64,000 nucleotides of DNA from Allorhizobium ampelinum S4 (GTDB taxonomy: Bacteria > Pseudomonadota > Alphaproteobacteria > Rhizobiales > Rhizobiaceae). Shown piece by piece: positions 53,606 to 63,815 of the stretch. The translations under genes and the position numbers were made by a program. How positions within the stretch are numbered: the first letter of the stretch is position 1; each line of letters begins with the position of its first letter. The notes below the pieces were generated by a model. The model did no database searches. It was not told the DNA's origin and worked only from the letters and a program-made list of their open reading frames with translations. The DNA is taken from contig NC_011989.1 in assembly GCF_000016285.1 (NCBI RefSeq), forward strand, positions 1,243,001 through 1,307,000. The letters run 5' to 3'.

Positions 53606-55513
53606 TCAGGCCGCCTGACGTTTCTGTCTTTGTTGAGCGCCGCCAGCTTCCAGCTTGAAATGCGAGATCAGCCGGGCGAGGTTCTGGGCGTCATCGGCCA
53701 ACTGGTTGGTGCTCGCCGTGGTTTCTTCCACCATGGCGGCATTGCGTTGGGTGACCTGGTCCATCTGGCTGACGGCAGAATTGACCTCTTGCAGCTTGAA
53801 GGATTGTTCCTTGGCGGCATTGGCGATCTGATGCACCTGCGCGTTGATATCCACGACATGATCGCGGATCTTGGAGAGTGCATCGCCGGTGGCGGTAACG
53901 AGCCGCACGCCTGCATTGACTTCCTCTCCCGATTTGGTGATCAGCGACTTGATGTCCTTGGCAGCACCTGCGGAGCGTTGCGCCAATTCGCGCACTTCCT
54001 GAGCAACGACGGCAAAACCCTTGCCGGCTTCACCTGCTCGTGCCGCCTCGACACCTGCATTCAGGGCCAGCAGGTTGGTCTGGAAGGCGATCTCGTCGAT
54101 GACATTGATGATCTTGCCGATTTCACCGGAGGCTTGCTCAATCCGGCCCATGGCCGAGACGGCGTCATGGACGACCGAGGCGGATTGTTCGGTACTGCGG
54201 CGGGCCTCATCCACCATGCGGCTGGTCTGCTGGGCACGATCATTGGAGGAATGCACCGCCGTGGTGATTTCTTCCAATGCGGAGGAGGTTTCCTCAAGGG
54301 TGGCGGCCTGTTGCTCGGTGCGCTTGGCCAGATCGTCCGAGGCAAACCGCAATTCGCCGGAGCCGGAATTGATCATGTCGATGGAAGAGCGCACTTCGCC
54401 GACAATGCCTCGCAGTGCGGACATCGTCCCGTTGACATTCTGCTGCAACTCGGCAAACGCGCCGTGGAACTGGCCGCGCATCGTATCGGTCAGATCACCA
54501 TCCGAGAGGGCGGCGACGATGCGGCGGGTCTCGCCAAGGCCGGTATCGATGGACTGCACCAATTTGTTCATGGATGAGGCAAAGGCGTTCAGATCTTCGA
54601 AATCGAAATCCCGGGTGATCCGCTGGCTGAAATCGCCGACCACGGCAGCGGCGACCACTTCACCGATACTGTCGCGCAGTTCATCGGATTTTTGCCGCAT
54701 ATGCAGTTCCTGAGCATTCATCGTCTGCACCCGCAGGCCGTTCTGTTTGAACACTTCGAGCGCCCGTGCCATGTCGCCGATTTCGTTGCCGCGTTCCAGA
54801 TAGAGCACTTGGGTGTTCAGGTCGCCATCGGCGAGACGCCGCATTGCGCGGGTCAACCGCTCAATGGGGTTGGAAACGCCCTTGAACACAAAGATCATCG
54901 CCCCGATACCGGCAATGGCACCCAGCGCCAGAACCAGGCCATTCAGCAGCAGCGACAGCTGAAAGGCTGATGCTGCATTTTCATACATGCGGCCAGCCGC
55001 ATCGACATTGGCATCCCGGAAGATATCGGCTTGTTCGTCCATGGCGTTATAGGCACTGACCATGTCTCCGGTCAGCAAGGCCGCAGCCTTGTCCTTTTCA
55101 CCTCTGGACGAATAGGCCACCATCTGGTTGTGCAGCGTCACATAAGAAACCATGGCCAGCTTGAAGGCGTCATAGGCCTTGCGCTCTTCAGGCAGCGAGA
55201 TCAGCGTTTCATAGGTTTTCATCCGCTTGTCCAGCTTCTGCATTTCCGTTTTCAGGGCATCGTCCGCTTCCTGAATGGCCTGTGGCGTTTTGCTGAGGAT
55301 ATGGCGCATTTCGAGGCCGCGCACATTGGCGAGTGAAATGTTGAGGCGGTTGGTAATATCCACCGAGGGAACCGCGTCTTTCGCCAATCCCTCGACATTG
55401 TCAAACACGCCGGACATGGACGACAGGGCAAAACAACCCTGGAGGAGAAGAAGCAACATCAGGCCGCTAAACGCGCTGGCCAGCGATGTCTTGAGCGAGA
55501 AATTCAGATGCAT
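53606..55513 (-). CDS. Methyl-accepting chemotaxis protein
   Basis: A 635-residue chemoreceptor. TM1 ([18 protein letters not shown]) lies near residues 15-33, and TM2 ([21 protein letters not shown]) near 188-209. Between them a helical periplasmic four-helix-bundle-like sensor domain spans about residues 35-185. HAMP follows ([18 protein letters not shown]). The cytoplasmic hairpin tip contains [20 protein letters not shown] near 490-510. There is no C-terminal CheB/CheR-tethering pentapeptide. The ligand is unknown. Start at 55513 by family layout; the ribosome site is weak. It converges with holC. Confidence 0.95.
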   Translation of the reverse strand: MHLNFSLKTSLASAFSGLMLLLLLQGCFALSSMSGVFDNVEGLAKDAVPSVDITNRLNISLANVRGLEMRHILSKTPQAIQEADDALKTEMQKLDKRMKTYETLISLPEERKAYDAFKLAMVSYVTLHNQMVAYSSRGEKDKAAALLTGDMVSAYNAMDEQADIFRDANVDAAGRMYENAASAFQLSLLLNGLVLALGAIAGIGAMIFVFKGVSNPIERLTRAMRRLADGDLNTQVLYLERGNEIGDMARALEVFKQNGLRVQTMNAQELHMRQKSDELRDSIGEVVAAAVVGDFSQRITRDFDFEDLNAFASSMNKLVQSIDTGLGETRRIVAALSDGDLTDTMRGQFHGAFAELQQNVNGTMSALRGIVGEVRSSIDMINSGSGELRFASDDLAKRTEQQAATLEETSSALEEITTAVHSSNDRAQQTSRMVDEARRSTEQSASVVHDAVSAMGRIEQASGEIGKIINVIDEIAFQTNLLALNAGVEAARAGEAGKGFAVVAQEVRELAQRSAGAAKDIKSLITKSGEEVNAGVRLVTATGDALSKIRDHVVDINAQVHQIANAAKEQSFKLQEVNSAVSQMDQVTQRNAAMVEETTASTNQLADDAQNLARLISHFKLEAGGAQQRQKRQAA

Positions 55514-56126
55514 TGATCTGTTCCAATCGAGCCGACGGCAAATATCATCTTTGTCCGACAGCGTGCTTGCACCATTCCGCACACTTCATTGCGCGGAGGC
55601 CTGGAGTTTCATCATGTGACACGTGCTGGAAGAGCACCGTGGAGGAATGGATATATAAAAGCCGGAGAGCGGCTGAACCTGCTGACAGATATGACGCGAC
55701 AGTCACGCTTGGGGGCGAGCGCTGACAGCCGACGGAGGGACATGGAAACCGGCACGTTTCTTGCTGGCCTGTCCTTGGCGAGGATGATGTTGCTTAATAT
55801 TTAAAATATCTCTAATAGATAATTAACCCTGCTATTTTAGGGGTTTGCTGGCTTATCCTAAAAGATTCAGGGGTTTAGAGAATTGCTTCGCTGCATTCAG
55901 TCGAATGGCTTTTGTTTGCGATGCAAAAATAATAACGGAAAAGAGGACTTCCGGCATTTAAGTCCGACGCAATCTTTAAGTGTCGGAATTATGCATTGCT
56001 CAATATAGTCAGTATTTAAAATTTAAAGTTGTTTTTTTTGTTTTGTGCATCTAATTGCGATTTCCATCACAACTATAGAATCGGTGACTTCCAAGCATTC
56101 TGATAGATTACAATTGCAAAGACTGT
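55514..56126. other. AT-rich intergenic region upstream of chemoreceptor gene
   Basis: A 613-base gap. 55790-56110 is conspicuously AT-rich against the GC-rich genes around it, with runs such as TTTAAAATATCTCTAATAG. I see no convincing coding frame or RNA gene. It likely holds the chemoreceptor promoter, and possibly a trace of horizontally acquired DNA. Confidence 0.5.
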
Positions 56127-58010
56127 CTAGCCCGCCATCGCCTCTTCATATTCGGCTGAAAGCTCCAGCCATTGCTCCTCGGCAGCGCTCAACTTGGCGG
56201 CGGCCTCACCACGCTGCTTAACCTTTTCCGCCGCCTTGGCGGGATGCTTTTCGTAGAGAACCGGATCTGAAAGTTCTGCATCAAGACCTTGAATCACTGT
56301 CTCCAGTTTCTTGGTCAATGATTCGATTTCGTTGATCTTTTTCTTCAGTGGTGCCAGCGCGGCCCGCTTTTCGGCATTGGCCTTGCGCTGGTCAGCTTTT
56401 TTCCCGGCTTCGACGGTTACGTCAATTTTTTCTTCTTTTTTTTTACCTGAGGAGACAATCAGGTCGCGGTATTCTTCCATGTCCCCTTCGAATGTGGTGA
56501 CGGTGCCGTTATTGACCAGCCAGAGCCGGTCCACCGTTGCCTCGATCAGGTGGCGATCATGGGAGATCAGGATAACCGCACCGTCATAATCATTCAGCGC
56601 TTCGATCAGCGCACGGCGGCTGTCGATGTCGAGATGGTTGGTCGGCTCGTCGAGGATCAGCAGGTTGGGGGCGTGAAAGGCAGCAAGGCCCATCAGCAAC
56701 CGGGCCTTTTCACCACCGGACAAATCCTTGGCGGCGGTCGCCATCTTTTCGGTGGCCAGACCCATCTGGGCGACGCGGGCGCGCACTTTGGCTTCCGGTG
56801 CCTGCGGCATCAACCGGCGCACGTGTTCCACTGGCGTGTCTTCCGGCACCAGATCGTCCAACTGATGCTGGGCGAAGAAGCCGATCTTCAGGCTCGGCGC
56901 CAGCCGCAGATCGCCGCTTTCGGGCGGAAGACGACCGGAAATGAATTTGGCGAAGGTGGACTTACCGTTGCCGTTCGATCCCAGCAGCGCGATGCGGTCA
57001 TCCGCATCGATGCGCAGGTTAAGGTTTTTCAGGATCGGCTTGCCGGGTTCGTAACCCACGGAACCGCCATTGATGGCGATGATCGGCGACGCTGGCTGCT
57101 TTTCCGGCTCTGGGAAGGTGATGGGCTGGACGTGATCTTCAATAACCGCGGAGACCGTGCCCATGCGCTCCAGCGCTTTCACACGGCTCTGAGCTTGCTT
57201 TGCCTTGGAGGCCTTGGCCTTGAACCGGTCGATGAAGGCTTGAAGATGCTTGCGCGCCGCATCACTCTTGGCCTTCGACTTCATCTGCAATTCGTCGTTC
57301 TCGGCCTTCTGGCGCTCAAACTGGTCATAGCCGCCGCGATAGAAGGTCAGCTTTTTCTGGTCGAGATGGACGATGGCATTGACCGCATTGTTGAGAAGGT
57401 CGCGGTCATGGCTGATGATGATGACGGTGTGCGGGTAGCGGCGGATATAATCCTCCAGCCAGAGCGTACCTTCAAGGTCGAGATAGTTGGTCGGTTCGTC
57501 CAGCAGCAGCAGATCCGGTTCGGCAAACAGCACCGAGGCCAGCGCCACGCGCATCCGCCAGCCACCTGAAAAGGCCGAGGCTGGGCGCAACTGTGCTTCC
57601 TGGTTAAATCCGAGACCGGCAAGAATGCTGGAGGCGCGCGCTTCCGCCGAATGGGCATCGATATCCACCAGCCGCATCTGGATGTCGGCGATCCGGTTCG
57701 GGTCAGTGGCCGTTTCGGCCTCCGCCATCAGCGCTGTGCGCTCCTTGTCGGCAGCCAGGACGATCTCGATCAGGCTGTCCTCGGTGCCGGGGGCTTCCTG
57801 CGCCACCTGACCGATCTTGGCATTCTTGGGAATGGAGACCGAGCCGCTTTCGGCTCCCAGGTCGCCGGTGATCACCCTGAACAGGGTGGATTTTCCCGCA
57901 CCATTACGGCCGACAAGGCCCGCTTTCGTACCCGTGGGCAGCGAAATGCTGGCGTGGTCAATCAGCAGGCGGCCTGCAATACGGGCGGAGACGTCATTGA
58001 TGGTAATCAT
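56127..58010 (-). CDS. ABC-F family ATPase
   Basis: A 627-residue soluble protein with two ABC ATPase cassettes and no membrane part, so it is a ribosome-acting ABC-F factor (Uup/YheS/EttA class) rather than a transporter. Cassette 1: GRNGAGKST near residue 33 and FSGGWRMRVALA near 147. Cassette 2: GSNGNGKST near 345 and LSGGEKARLLMG near 430. The linker is coiled-coil (KAKSDAARKHLQAFIDRFKAKA). A charged, coiled-coil tail from about 510 is typical of the YheS/Uup type. Start at 58010 by family. Confidence 0.92.
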   Translation of the reverse strand: MITINDVSARIAGRLLIDHASISLPTGTKAGLVGRNGAGKSTLFRVITGDLGAESGSVSIPKNAKIGQVAQEAPGTEDSLIEIVLAADKERTALMAEAETATDPNRIADIQMRLVDIDAHSAEARASSILAGLGFNQEAQLRPASAFSGGWRMRVALASVLFAEPDLLLLDEPTNYLDLEGTLWLEDYIRRYPHTVIIISHDRDLLNNAVNAIVHLDQKKLTFYRGGYDQFERQKAENDELQMKSKAKSDAARKHLQAFIDRFKAKASKAKQAQSRVKALERMGTVSAVIEDHVQPITFPEPEKQPASPIIAINGGSVGYEPGKPILKNLNLRIDADDRIALLGSNGNGKSTFAKFISGRLPPESGDLRLAPSLKIGFFAQHQLDDLVPEDTPVEHVRRLMPQAPEAKVRARVAQMGLATEKMATAAKDLSGGEKARLLMGLAAFHAPNLLILDEPTNHLDIDSRRALIEALNDYDGAVILISHDRHLIEATVDRLWLVNNGTVTTFEGDMEEYRDLIVSSGKKKEEKIDVTVEAGKKADQRKANAEKRAALAPLKKKINEIESLTKKLETVIQGLDAELSDPVLYEKHPAKAAEKVKQRGEAAAKLSAAEEQWLELSAEYEEAMAG

Positions 58011-58169
58011 GGCTGGCGTTTTGGCCGATGATGGCCGGGAAGGCAAGGGGGCGGGAGTGGGGAAGGACGTCTGTCTTGAGGTTGATGGCTGATATAAGCA
58101 TTTTTGATTTGAATAGTTGGGGCAATTGACATCCGATAGCCGGATCGTTTCGACCGGAGGCCACCACCG

Positions 58170-58850
58170 ATGACCCGACTTCTCTACTCACTTGCAGGAA
58201 CAGACCTCACTCGTCCGTTTTCACCGCATTGCTGGAAGATCATCCTGGCGCTGCGCCACAAGGGGTTGAGCTTTGAGGAAAAGCCGCTGGCCTTTACCGA
58301 AATTCCAACAGTGGAGGAGGGGATATCGAAACTGGTGCCGATCCTGCGCGATGGCGATACCGTGGTCGCGGACAGTTTCCAGATCGCGCTTTATCTGGAA
58401 GAGGCCTATCCGGACCGTCCCAGCCTGTTTCGCGGCGAGGGCGGCAAGGCTCTGGCACGGTTTGTGGAAGGCTATTCGCAATCCACCATCCATCCGGCCA
58501 TCAGTTCCATCGCCCTTATGGATATCTACAACATGATCTCTCCCGCCGATCAGGCGCATTTTCGCAAAACCCGCGAAGCGCTGTTCGGCAAGGTGCTGGA
58601 AGAGATTTTCCCGGATCGCGACGGTGCAATTGCGGCGTTTCCGGCGAAACTCCAGCCCTTGCGACATATGCTGCGGTCGCAGCCCTTTATCGGCGGGGAA
58701 AAGCCGTTGTTTGCCGATTACATCGTGTTTGGCGCATTCCAGTGGTTGAAGATCGTCACAGGCTCGATCTTCTTGCCCGAAGACGATCCGGCAGCGCAAT
58801 GGTTCGAGCGCTGCGCGGCCCTTGGCTTGGTGCAGGCTGACGCGGCATAA
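58170..58850 (+). CDS. Glutathione S-transferase family protein
   Basis: A 226-residue GST-fold protein. The thioredoxin-like N-terminal domain has FSPHCWKIILALRHKGLSFEE, and VVADSFQIALYLEEAYP is the conserved Ser-containing helix start for glutathione binding. The C-terminal helical domain follows (FADYIVFGAFQWLKIV). The substrate is unknown. GGAGG precedes the ATG. Single gene between ABC-F and ndk. Confidence 0.9.
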   Translation: MTRLLYSLAGTDLTRPFSPHCWKIILALRHKGLSFEEKPLAFTEIPTVEEGISKLVPILRDGDTVVADSFQIALYLEEAYPDRPSLFRGEGGKALARFVEGYSQSTIHPAISSIALMDIYNMISPADQAHFRKTREALFGKVLEEIFPDRDGAIAAFPAKLQPLRHMLRSQPFIGGEKPLFADYIVFGAFQWLKIVTGSIFLPEDDPAAQWFERCAALGLVQADAA

Positions 58851-58956
58851 AGGCCTTGTCATGTGACGGTGGCGTGAAATTCGCGTCTCCCCCTTGTTTT
58901 CGCGAATCGGGGCAGGTAGAAACCGCCCACTTTCCCTACAAACAAAGGACGAGACG

Positions 58957-59379
58957 ATGGCGATTGAACGCACCTTTTCGATGATCAAGCCGGATGCAAC
59001 CAAGCGTAACCTGACGGGCGCGATCACCAAGGTTTTTGAAGACAACGGCCTGCGCGTTGTTGCTTCGAAGCGCGTCTGGATGAGCACGCGCGAAGCTGAA
59101 GGCTTCTACGCCGTTCACAAAGAACGCCCTTTCTTCGGCGAACTGGTTGAAGGCATGACGTCCGGCCCAACCGTGGTTCAGGTTCTGGAAGGCGAAGGCG
59201 CCATCCTCAAGAACCGCGAAATCATGGGTGCAACCAACCCTGCCCAGGCTGCCGAAGGTACGATCCGCAAGCAGTTCGCCCTCTCCATCGGCGAAAATTC
59301 CGTTCACGGCTCCGACGCCCCGGAAACTGCCGCTGAAGAAATCGCCTACTGGTTCGCAGCCACCGAAATCGTCGGCTAA
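58957..59379 (+). CDS. ndk: Nucleoside diphosphate kinase
   Basis: A 140-residue kinase that equilibrates NTP pools. [13 protein letters not shown] opens it and the phosphorylated His is in [16 protein letters not shown] near residue 117. Full length. AAAGGA lies upstream of the ATG. Its stop leads into a dispersed palindromic repeat and then several further hairpins before a T-tract terminator shared with moaE. Confidence 0.98.
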   Translation: MAIERTFSMIKPDATKRNLTGAITKVFEDNGLRVVASKRVWMSTREAEGFYAVHKERPFFGELVEGMTSGPTVVQVLEGEGAILKNREIMGATNPAQAAEGTIRKQFALSIGENSVHGSDAPETAAEEIAYWFAATEIVG

Positions 59380-59480
59380 AGTTTGTCAGGGAAAAGTGGA
59401 ACCCGGTTTTCCCGAAAAGACAAACGAAAACAAGAGAATCTAGAGTCTGTCTGGTTCAATCTGAACCTGACAGGCTCTAG
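59377..59480. repeat. Stop-codon-linked palindromic repeat, copy D, with trailing inverted repeat
   Basis: The best-preserved copy: it begins at the ndk TAA, and GTTTGTC (59381-59387) pairs with GACAAAC (59419-59425), with GGGAAAA/TTTTCCC as an inner stem. It continues to 59436, then a 19-bp inverted repeat with two mismatches (59440-59458/59462-59480), core TCTGGTTCA/TGAACCTGA. A GCCTC-TTC-GAGGC hairpin with a TTTT tail follows at 59481-59497. Confidence 0.8.
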
Positions 59481-59517
59481 GCCTCTTCGAGGCTTTTACT
59501 TTGAAGAGCAACTATCA

Positions 59518-59548
59518 AAAACCGGGGCTGAGAGGCTCCGGTTTTTTT
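59518..59548. terminator. Bidirectional terminator between ndk and moaE
   Basis: ACCGG (59521-59525) pairs with CCGGT (59538-59542) around a loop, with a T7 run on the plus strand and TTTTT on the minus strand. It serves converging ndk and moaE; its T-tract overlaps the moaE stop codon. Confidence 0.8.
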
Positions 59549-60005
59549 ATGTCCACCTGTCGCGGGCCGCGTCGTCGGCGTCGCGGGCGGCGACCCAGGT
59601 GCCTGACGTGCCGTCTTTGCCATGTTCCTTCTTCCAGAAGGGGGCGGCGGTTTTCAGGAAATCCATCACAAAATTGGCGCCGTCGAAGGCTGCCTGCCGG
59701 TGGCTGGAGGCGGCAATGACCAGCACGATCTGTTCGCCAGCGGCGATCTTGCCATAGCGATGCAGCACGGTCAGCGCCATCAGGTCGAACCGATCGATAG
59801 CAAGCGTGGCAATCCGGTTCATCTCGGCCTCTGCCATGCCGGGGTAATGTTCCAGCTCCAGCGCATCGAGCCTGCCCTGTTCATCACGGCAAAGCCCGAC
59901 GAAGGACACCAGCGCGCCGATATCCGCGCGGCCATCCGTTATGAATGCCGTCTCTACCGCAGCATCGAAATTATCCCGCTGGACCCGGATGACAGGCGAC
60001 ACCAT
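59547..60005 (-). CDS. moaE: Molybdopterin synthase catalytic subunit
   Basis: A 152-residue MoaE that adds sulfur from MoaD to precursor Z in molybdenum cofactor synthesis. Landmarks: GALVSFVGLCRDE near residue 30, ALELEHYPGMAEAEM, LHRYGKIAAGEQIVLV, SSHRQAAFDGANFVMDFLK and FWKKEH with the catalytic Lys. Start at ATG 60005, four bases after the moaD stop; a GTG at 60017 overlaps moaD and is less likely. Last gene of pgsA-moaD-moaE. Its stop lies in the shared terminator. Confidence 0.95.
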   Translation of the reverse strand: MVSPVIRVQRDNFDAAVETAFITDGRADIGALVSFVGLCRDEQGRLDALELEHYPGMAEAEMNRIATLAIDRFDLMALTVLHRYGKIAAGEQIVLVIAASSHRQAAFDGANFVMDFLKTAAPFWKKEHGKDGTSGTWVAARDADDAARDRWT

Positions 60006-60009
60006 GGCC

Positions 60010-60267
60010 TCAACCACCGGTCATTGGCGGAAACAGGCCGATTTCGCGCGCACCGGCCAAAAGCTCGTCATGCTCGACATGTTCCTGGTTGACAGCAATA
60101 CGAATGGCGTTTGGAAATTGCAGGGCCTCGGCGTAATTCTCGCCGCGCTCGGTCAGATAGGCGATCAGGTCGGCACCGGTCTTTACCTGCTCGGGCAGCG
60201 CAAGCTCTTCCTCGTCGAGGCCGATCTTTTCACGCACCCAGGCGAAATAAACGAGCTTGACGGTCAT
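60010..60267 (-). CDS. moaD: Molybdopterin synthase sulfur carrier subunit
   Basis: An 85-residue ubiquitin-fold MoaD. It ends in FPPMTGG, the C-terminal Gly-Gly that is thiocarboxylated. VKLVYFAWVREKIGLDEEEL is the typical opening. The start overlaps pgsA (ATGA, 60264-60267). It forms a complex with MoaE encoded next. Confidence 0.96.
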   Translation of the reverse strand: MTVKLVYFAWVREKIGLDEEELALPEQVKTGADLIAYLTERGENYAEALQFPNAIRIAVNQEHVEHDELLAGAREIGLFPPMTGG

Positions 60268-60854
60268 TCGTCCACCATATGTTTCACACCGGCTTTGAAA
60301 TAGTCATAGCCGGTATACATGGTCAGGGCGGCGGCGATCCACAGCAGGCCGATGCCGATCTGGGTGGTGTAGGGCAGAACCTTGTCGCCTGCCGGGCCGG
60401 CCAGCAGAAAGGCCAGCGCCACCATCTGCACCGTGGTTTTCCACTTGGCGATTCGCGTCACAGGCACGCTGACCTTCAACTCGGCCAGATATTCCCGCAG
60501 GCCGGAGACCAGAATTTCGCGGCAGAGGATGATGATGGCGGCCCAGAGCGACCAGCCGGCAATGGTTTTTTCTGTATCGGCGGCCATCAGCAACAGGCAG
60601 GTGGCGACCAGCAGCTTGTCGGCAATCGGGTCCAGCATCCGGCCGATATTGGAGGTCTGGTTCCAGATCCGGGCCAGATAGCCATCGAAGAAATCGGTAA
60701 TCGAGGCGACAACGAAAATCGCCAGCGCCGCCCAGCGGGCAAAGTCGGTGCTTTGCAGCTTGCCTTCCAGATAGAAGCACAGAACAATCAAAGGCACGGC
60801 CAGAATACGGCCATATGTCAACAGGTTGGGGATGCTGTAGGTACGCGAAGCCAT
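60264..60854 (-). CDS. pgsA: CDP-diacylglycerol-glycerol-3-phosphate phosphatidyltransferase
   Basis: A 196-residue membrane enzyme making phosphatidylglycerol phosphate from CDP-diacylglycerol. The CDP-alcohol phosphotransferase motif DFFDGYLARIWN...GRMLDPIADK (DGxxAR...GxxxDxxxD) is intact near residues 53-80. Several transmembrane segments follow. It is 4 bp overlapped with moaD and 112 bases after uvrC, on the same strand. Confidence 0.95.
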   Translation of the reverse strand: MASRTYSIPNLLTYGRILAVPLIVLCFYLEGKLQSTDFARWAALAIFVVASITDFFDGYLARIWNQTSNIGRMLDPIADKLLVATCLLLMAADTEKTIAGWSLWAAIIILCREILVSGLREYLAELKVSVPVTRIAKWKTTVQMVALAFLLAGPAGDKVLPYTTQIGIGLLWIAAALTMYTGYDYFKAGVKHMVDE

Positions 60855-60966
60855 GATGCCCTGTCTTTGTTGTGAAGCGCTGGAAGATGGCGCTTGGGAA
60901 GATCGATCGTCAAGCCGGTGCTAAGGTTTTTCCGGGGGCGAAACGGCCATTTTATGCCCAATGTAG

Positions 60967-63039
60967 CTATTCCCGGCTGTTTTCGTGAGAATGACCAGAG
61001 TTTTCATGAAAATGATTGTAAATTTGTCGTGCAACGGCTTCCGAAATGCCGTCCACAGCCATCAGATCGTTCATCGCCGCCCGCGAGACCGCCTTGGCCG
61101 TGCCGAAATGCTGTAGCAGCGCCCGTTTGCGGGTTGGTCCGATGCCGCCGATCTCATCCAATGGGTTCTTGACCATTTCCTTCTTGCGCCGCGCCCGGTG
61201 CGAGCCGATGGCGAATCGATGTGCTTCGTCGCGCAGCCGCTGGATGAAATACAGCACCGGATCGCGCGGCGGCAAGGTGAAGTCCGGCTTGCCCTGCGCA
61301 AAGAAACGCTCGCGGCCTGCATCGCGGTCTACGCCCTTGGCGACGCCGATGGCGGTGACGCAATCGGTAATGTCCAGCTCTTTCAGGATTGCCCTGACGG
61401 CGGTCATCTGGCCCTGGCCACCATCGATCAGGATCACGTCGGGCCAGGCCGGGAAAACTGCATCCGCACCTTCTTCGGTACCGGTGCTGCGATTTGGGTT
61501 GCGGTCCGGCTTGCCTTCTTCCTTCAGCAGACGCGAAAAGCGCCGTGTCATCACTTCGCGCATCATGCCGAAATCGTCGCCGGGGGTGATGTCGGTCGAT
61601 TTGATGTTGAACTTGCGGTACTGGTTGCGCACGAAGCCTTCCGGCCCGGCCACCACCATGCCGCCCACCGCATTGGTGCCCATGATATGGGAATTGTCGT
61701 AGATCTCGATGCGGCGCGGCACGTAGGCGAGTGCGAATGTCTCGGCAAAGCCTTTCAACAGCCGTTCTTGCGAGGCTGTTTCCGCCAGCTTGCGGCCATG
61801 CGCTTCGCGGGCATTGCCATGCACATGCTCGACCAGATCCTTCTTCTCGCCGCGCTGCGGCACCAGGATCGTCACCTTGTATCCCGCCTTTTCGGAGAGC
61901 GCGAGACTCAACAAATCTTGTTCGTCAATCCCCTCCGACAGCAGCACTTGCCGGGGACAGGGCTTGTCGTCGTAAAACTGTGCCAGAAAGGCGCTCAACA
62001 CTTCCGCGCCGGTCATCTGCGGATCGGCCTTCGGGAAGTAGGCGCGGTTGCCCCAGTTCTGTCCGGTCCTGAAAAAGAACACCTGGATACAGGTCAGCCC
62101 GCCCTCGTGATGGATGGCGAAAATATCGGCTTCCTCAACGCCCGCCGGGTTGATGCCCTGGTGGCTCTGCACATGAGAGAGGCCAGCAAGCCGGTCGCGG
62201 AACACGGCGGCGCGTTCGAAATCCAGGGTTTCCGCCGCCTCGTTCATCGTCCGCGCCATGGCTTCCTTGACGTTCTGGCTCTTGCCGGACAGGAAATCCT
62301 TGGCTTCCTTCACCAGCACGCCGTAATCGGCGTCGCTGATTTCATGGGTGCAGGGGCCGGAGCAGCGCTTGATCTGGTAAAGAAGACAGGGCCGCGTGCG
62401 GCTCTCGAACACGCTGTCGGTGCAGGTACGCAAAAGAAAGGCCCGTTGTAGCGAATTGATGGTGCGCCCGACAGCGCCCGCCGAGGCGAAGGGGCCGAAG
62501 TAATCGCCCTTGCGGGCGCGCGCACCGCGATGTTTGTAAATGGCGGGTGCGCGGCCATCGCCGGTAATCAGGATATAGGGAAAGCTCTTGTCGTCGCGCA
62601 ACAGCACGTTATAGCGCGGCCGCAAACGCTTGATGAGGTTGGCTTCGAGCAGCAGCGCCTCGACCTCGGTGCGGGTCGTGACGAATTCCATATGGGCGGT
62701 TTCGCGCACCATGCGGGTCAGGCGGTTGGAATGCAGGCGGCCTTGCGCGTAATTGCTGACGCGCTTCTTCAGGCTGCGGGCCTTGCCGACATAGAGCACG
62801 TCGCCGTCGCCATTCATCATCCGGTAGACGCCGGGATTGTTGGGCAGTTTCTTGACGAATTCCGCAATCAGGTCGGCACCGGTCAGGCCGCTGCCATGCA
62901 GGGCGCCTTCGTTCCAGTCGATCGGCGGCAGAACGGCAGCGACCGCGGGGTCGATTGCGCCGTCTGTCGCAATGTCATCCTCGTCATCTTCTGTGCCGTC
63001 ATAGAGAATGCCGCCTTCCGGCTGCTTCCCTGGGGTCAT
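60967..63039 (-). CDS. uvrC: Excinuclease ABC subunit UvrC
   Basis: A 690-residue nucleotide-excision-repair nuclease. The N-terminal GIY-YIG domain ([21 protein letters not shown]) starts near residue 70 after an acidic extension (DGTEDDEDD) that many homologues lack. The UVR motif lies near 260-295, the RNase H-like domain has ILIDGGQGQ near 545, and a helix-hairpin-helix pair closes the protein ([17 protein letters not shown]). Start at 63039 by overlap with the upstream SDR stop (ATGA). Confidence 0.96.
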   Translation of the reverse strand: MTPGKQPEGGILYDGTEDDEDDIATDGAIDPAVAAVLPPIDWNEGALHGSGLTGADLIAEFVKKLPNNPGVYRMMNGDGDVLYVGKARSLKKRVSNYAQGRLHSNRLTRMVRETAHMEFVTTRTEVEALLLEANLIKRLRPRYNVLLRDDKSFPYILITGDGRAPAIYKHRGARARKGDYFGPFASAGAVGRTINSLQRAFLLRTCTDSVFESRTRPCLLYQIKRCSGPCTHEISDADYGVLVKEAKDFLSGKSQNVKEAMARTMNEAAETLDFERAAVFRDRLAGLSHVQSHQGINPAGVEEADIFAIHHEGGLTCIQVFFFRTGQNWGNRAYFPKADPQMTGAEVLSAFLAQFYDDKPCPRQVLLSEGIDEQDLLSLALSEKAGYKVTILVPQRGEKKDLVEHVHGNAREAHGRKLAETASQERLLKGFAETFALAYVPRRIEIYDNSHIMGTNAVGGMVVAGPEGFVRNQYRKFNIKSTDITPGDDFGMMREVMTRRFSRLLKEEGKPDRNPNRSTGTEEGADAVFPAWPDVILIDGGQGQMTAVRAILKELDITDCVTAIGVAKGVDRDAGRERFFAQGKPDFTLPPRDPVLYFIQRLRDEAHRFAIGSHRARRKKEMVKNPLDEIGGIGPTRKRALLQHFGTAKAVSRAAMNDLMAVDGISEAVARQIYNHFHENSGHSHENSRE

Positions 63040-63815
63040 TCCGCAATCTCCGTACCGTTTGCGCCGGGCCAAATCAAATGTTGCCCGCCATCGAGGGCAA
63101 ACATTTGGCCGGTGATCGATGGCGTGTCAAAAAGAAAGCGGATGGTGCGGCCGAATTCTTCAAGGCCCGCGCCCTGCTTCAGCGGCAGGCTGTCGATCTG
63201 CGCCTGAAAATCCTTCTGCTCCTGCCGCTCGCTTTTCAGCGTCGGGCCGGGGCCGATGGCATTGACCCGGATCTGTGGGGCAAAGGCCTGCGCCATGGTT
63301 CTCGTCGCCGTCCACAGGGTGGATTTTGACAATGTATAGGAAAAGAACGTTGGTTTGAGGGCCAGCACCCGCTGATCGATGATGTTGACGATCAGGCCCG
63401 AGCCATTCTCTGGCACCTGCCGATGAAATTCAGCGGACAGAATGGCAGGCGCACGGACATGAATATCGAAATGCGCGGCGAAATGCTCCGCATCGAACTG
63501 GTCTGCCTTGTCGTCCAGAAACACCGAGGCATTGTTGACCAGCAGACCGAGAGGACCAAGCGCCTGCGTCGCCTTTGAAATCAGCGCTTGTGTCTCGCCA
63601 ATGTCACGAAGGTCCGCTTTCAAGGCCACCGCCTTGCCGCCCTTGGAACTTATCTGCTGCGCCAGAGTTTCAGCTTCGTCAAGAGACGCATGGGTATGGA
63701 TGGCGACGGCAAAGCCATTGTCTGCCAGATCCTGCGCGATGGCCTGGCCAATCCGTTTGGCGGAAGCGGTGACAAGTGCTGCTTTTGGGGCAGCTTTCGG
63801 ACGAGGGGCGGGCAT
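63036..63815 (-). CDS. SDR family oxidoreductase
   Basis: A 259-residue short-chain dehydrogenase resembling pteridine-reductase-like or FabG-type members. The cofactor segment is [15 protein letters not shown] near residue 15, where GxxxGxG is replaced by TASAKRIG, as in many pteridine-reductase-like SDRs. LLVNNASVF (NNAS) and [13 protein letters not shown] (Tyr-x3-Lys) are present. Start at ATG 63815, where AAGG lies about 9 bases upstream; a GTG at 63824 lacks a site. It overlaps uvrC by 4 bp. Substrate unknown. Confidence 0.88.
   Translation of the reverse strand: MPAPRPKAAPKAALVTASAKRIGQAIAQDLADNGFAVAIHTHASLDEAETLAQQISSKGGKAVALKADLRDIGETQALISKATQALGPLGLLVNNASVFLDDKADQFDAEHFAAHFDIHVRAPAILSAEFHRQVPENGSGLIVNIIDQRVLALKPTFFSYTLSKSTLWTATRTMAQAFAPQIRVNAIGPGPTLKSERQEQKDFQAQIDSLPLKQGAGLEEFGRTIRFLFDTPSITGQMFALDGGQHLIWPGANGTEIAE

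Noticed and set aside
56127..58010. Supplying the missing ATPase for the amino acid importer from the two-cassette ABC protein
   Set aside because: It is a soluble ABC-F factor with a coiled-coil linker and tail, far from the importer, and not a transporter subunit.
61198..62451. A 417-codon plus-strand frame opposite uvrC
   Set aside because: Antisense shadow; UvrC motifs on the minus strand are unambiguous.
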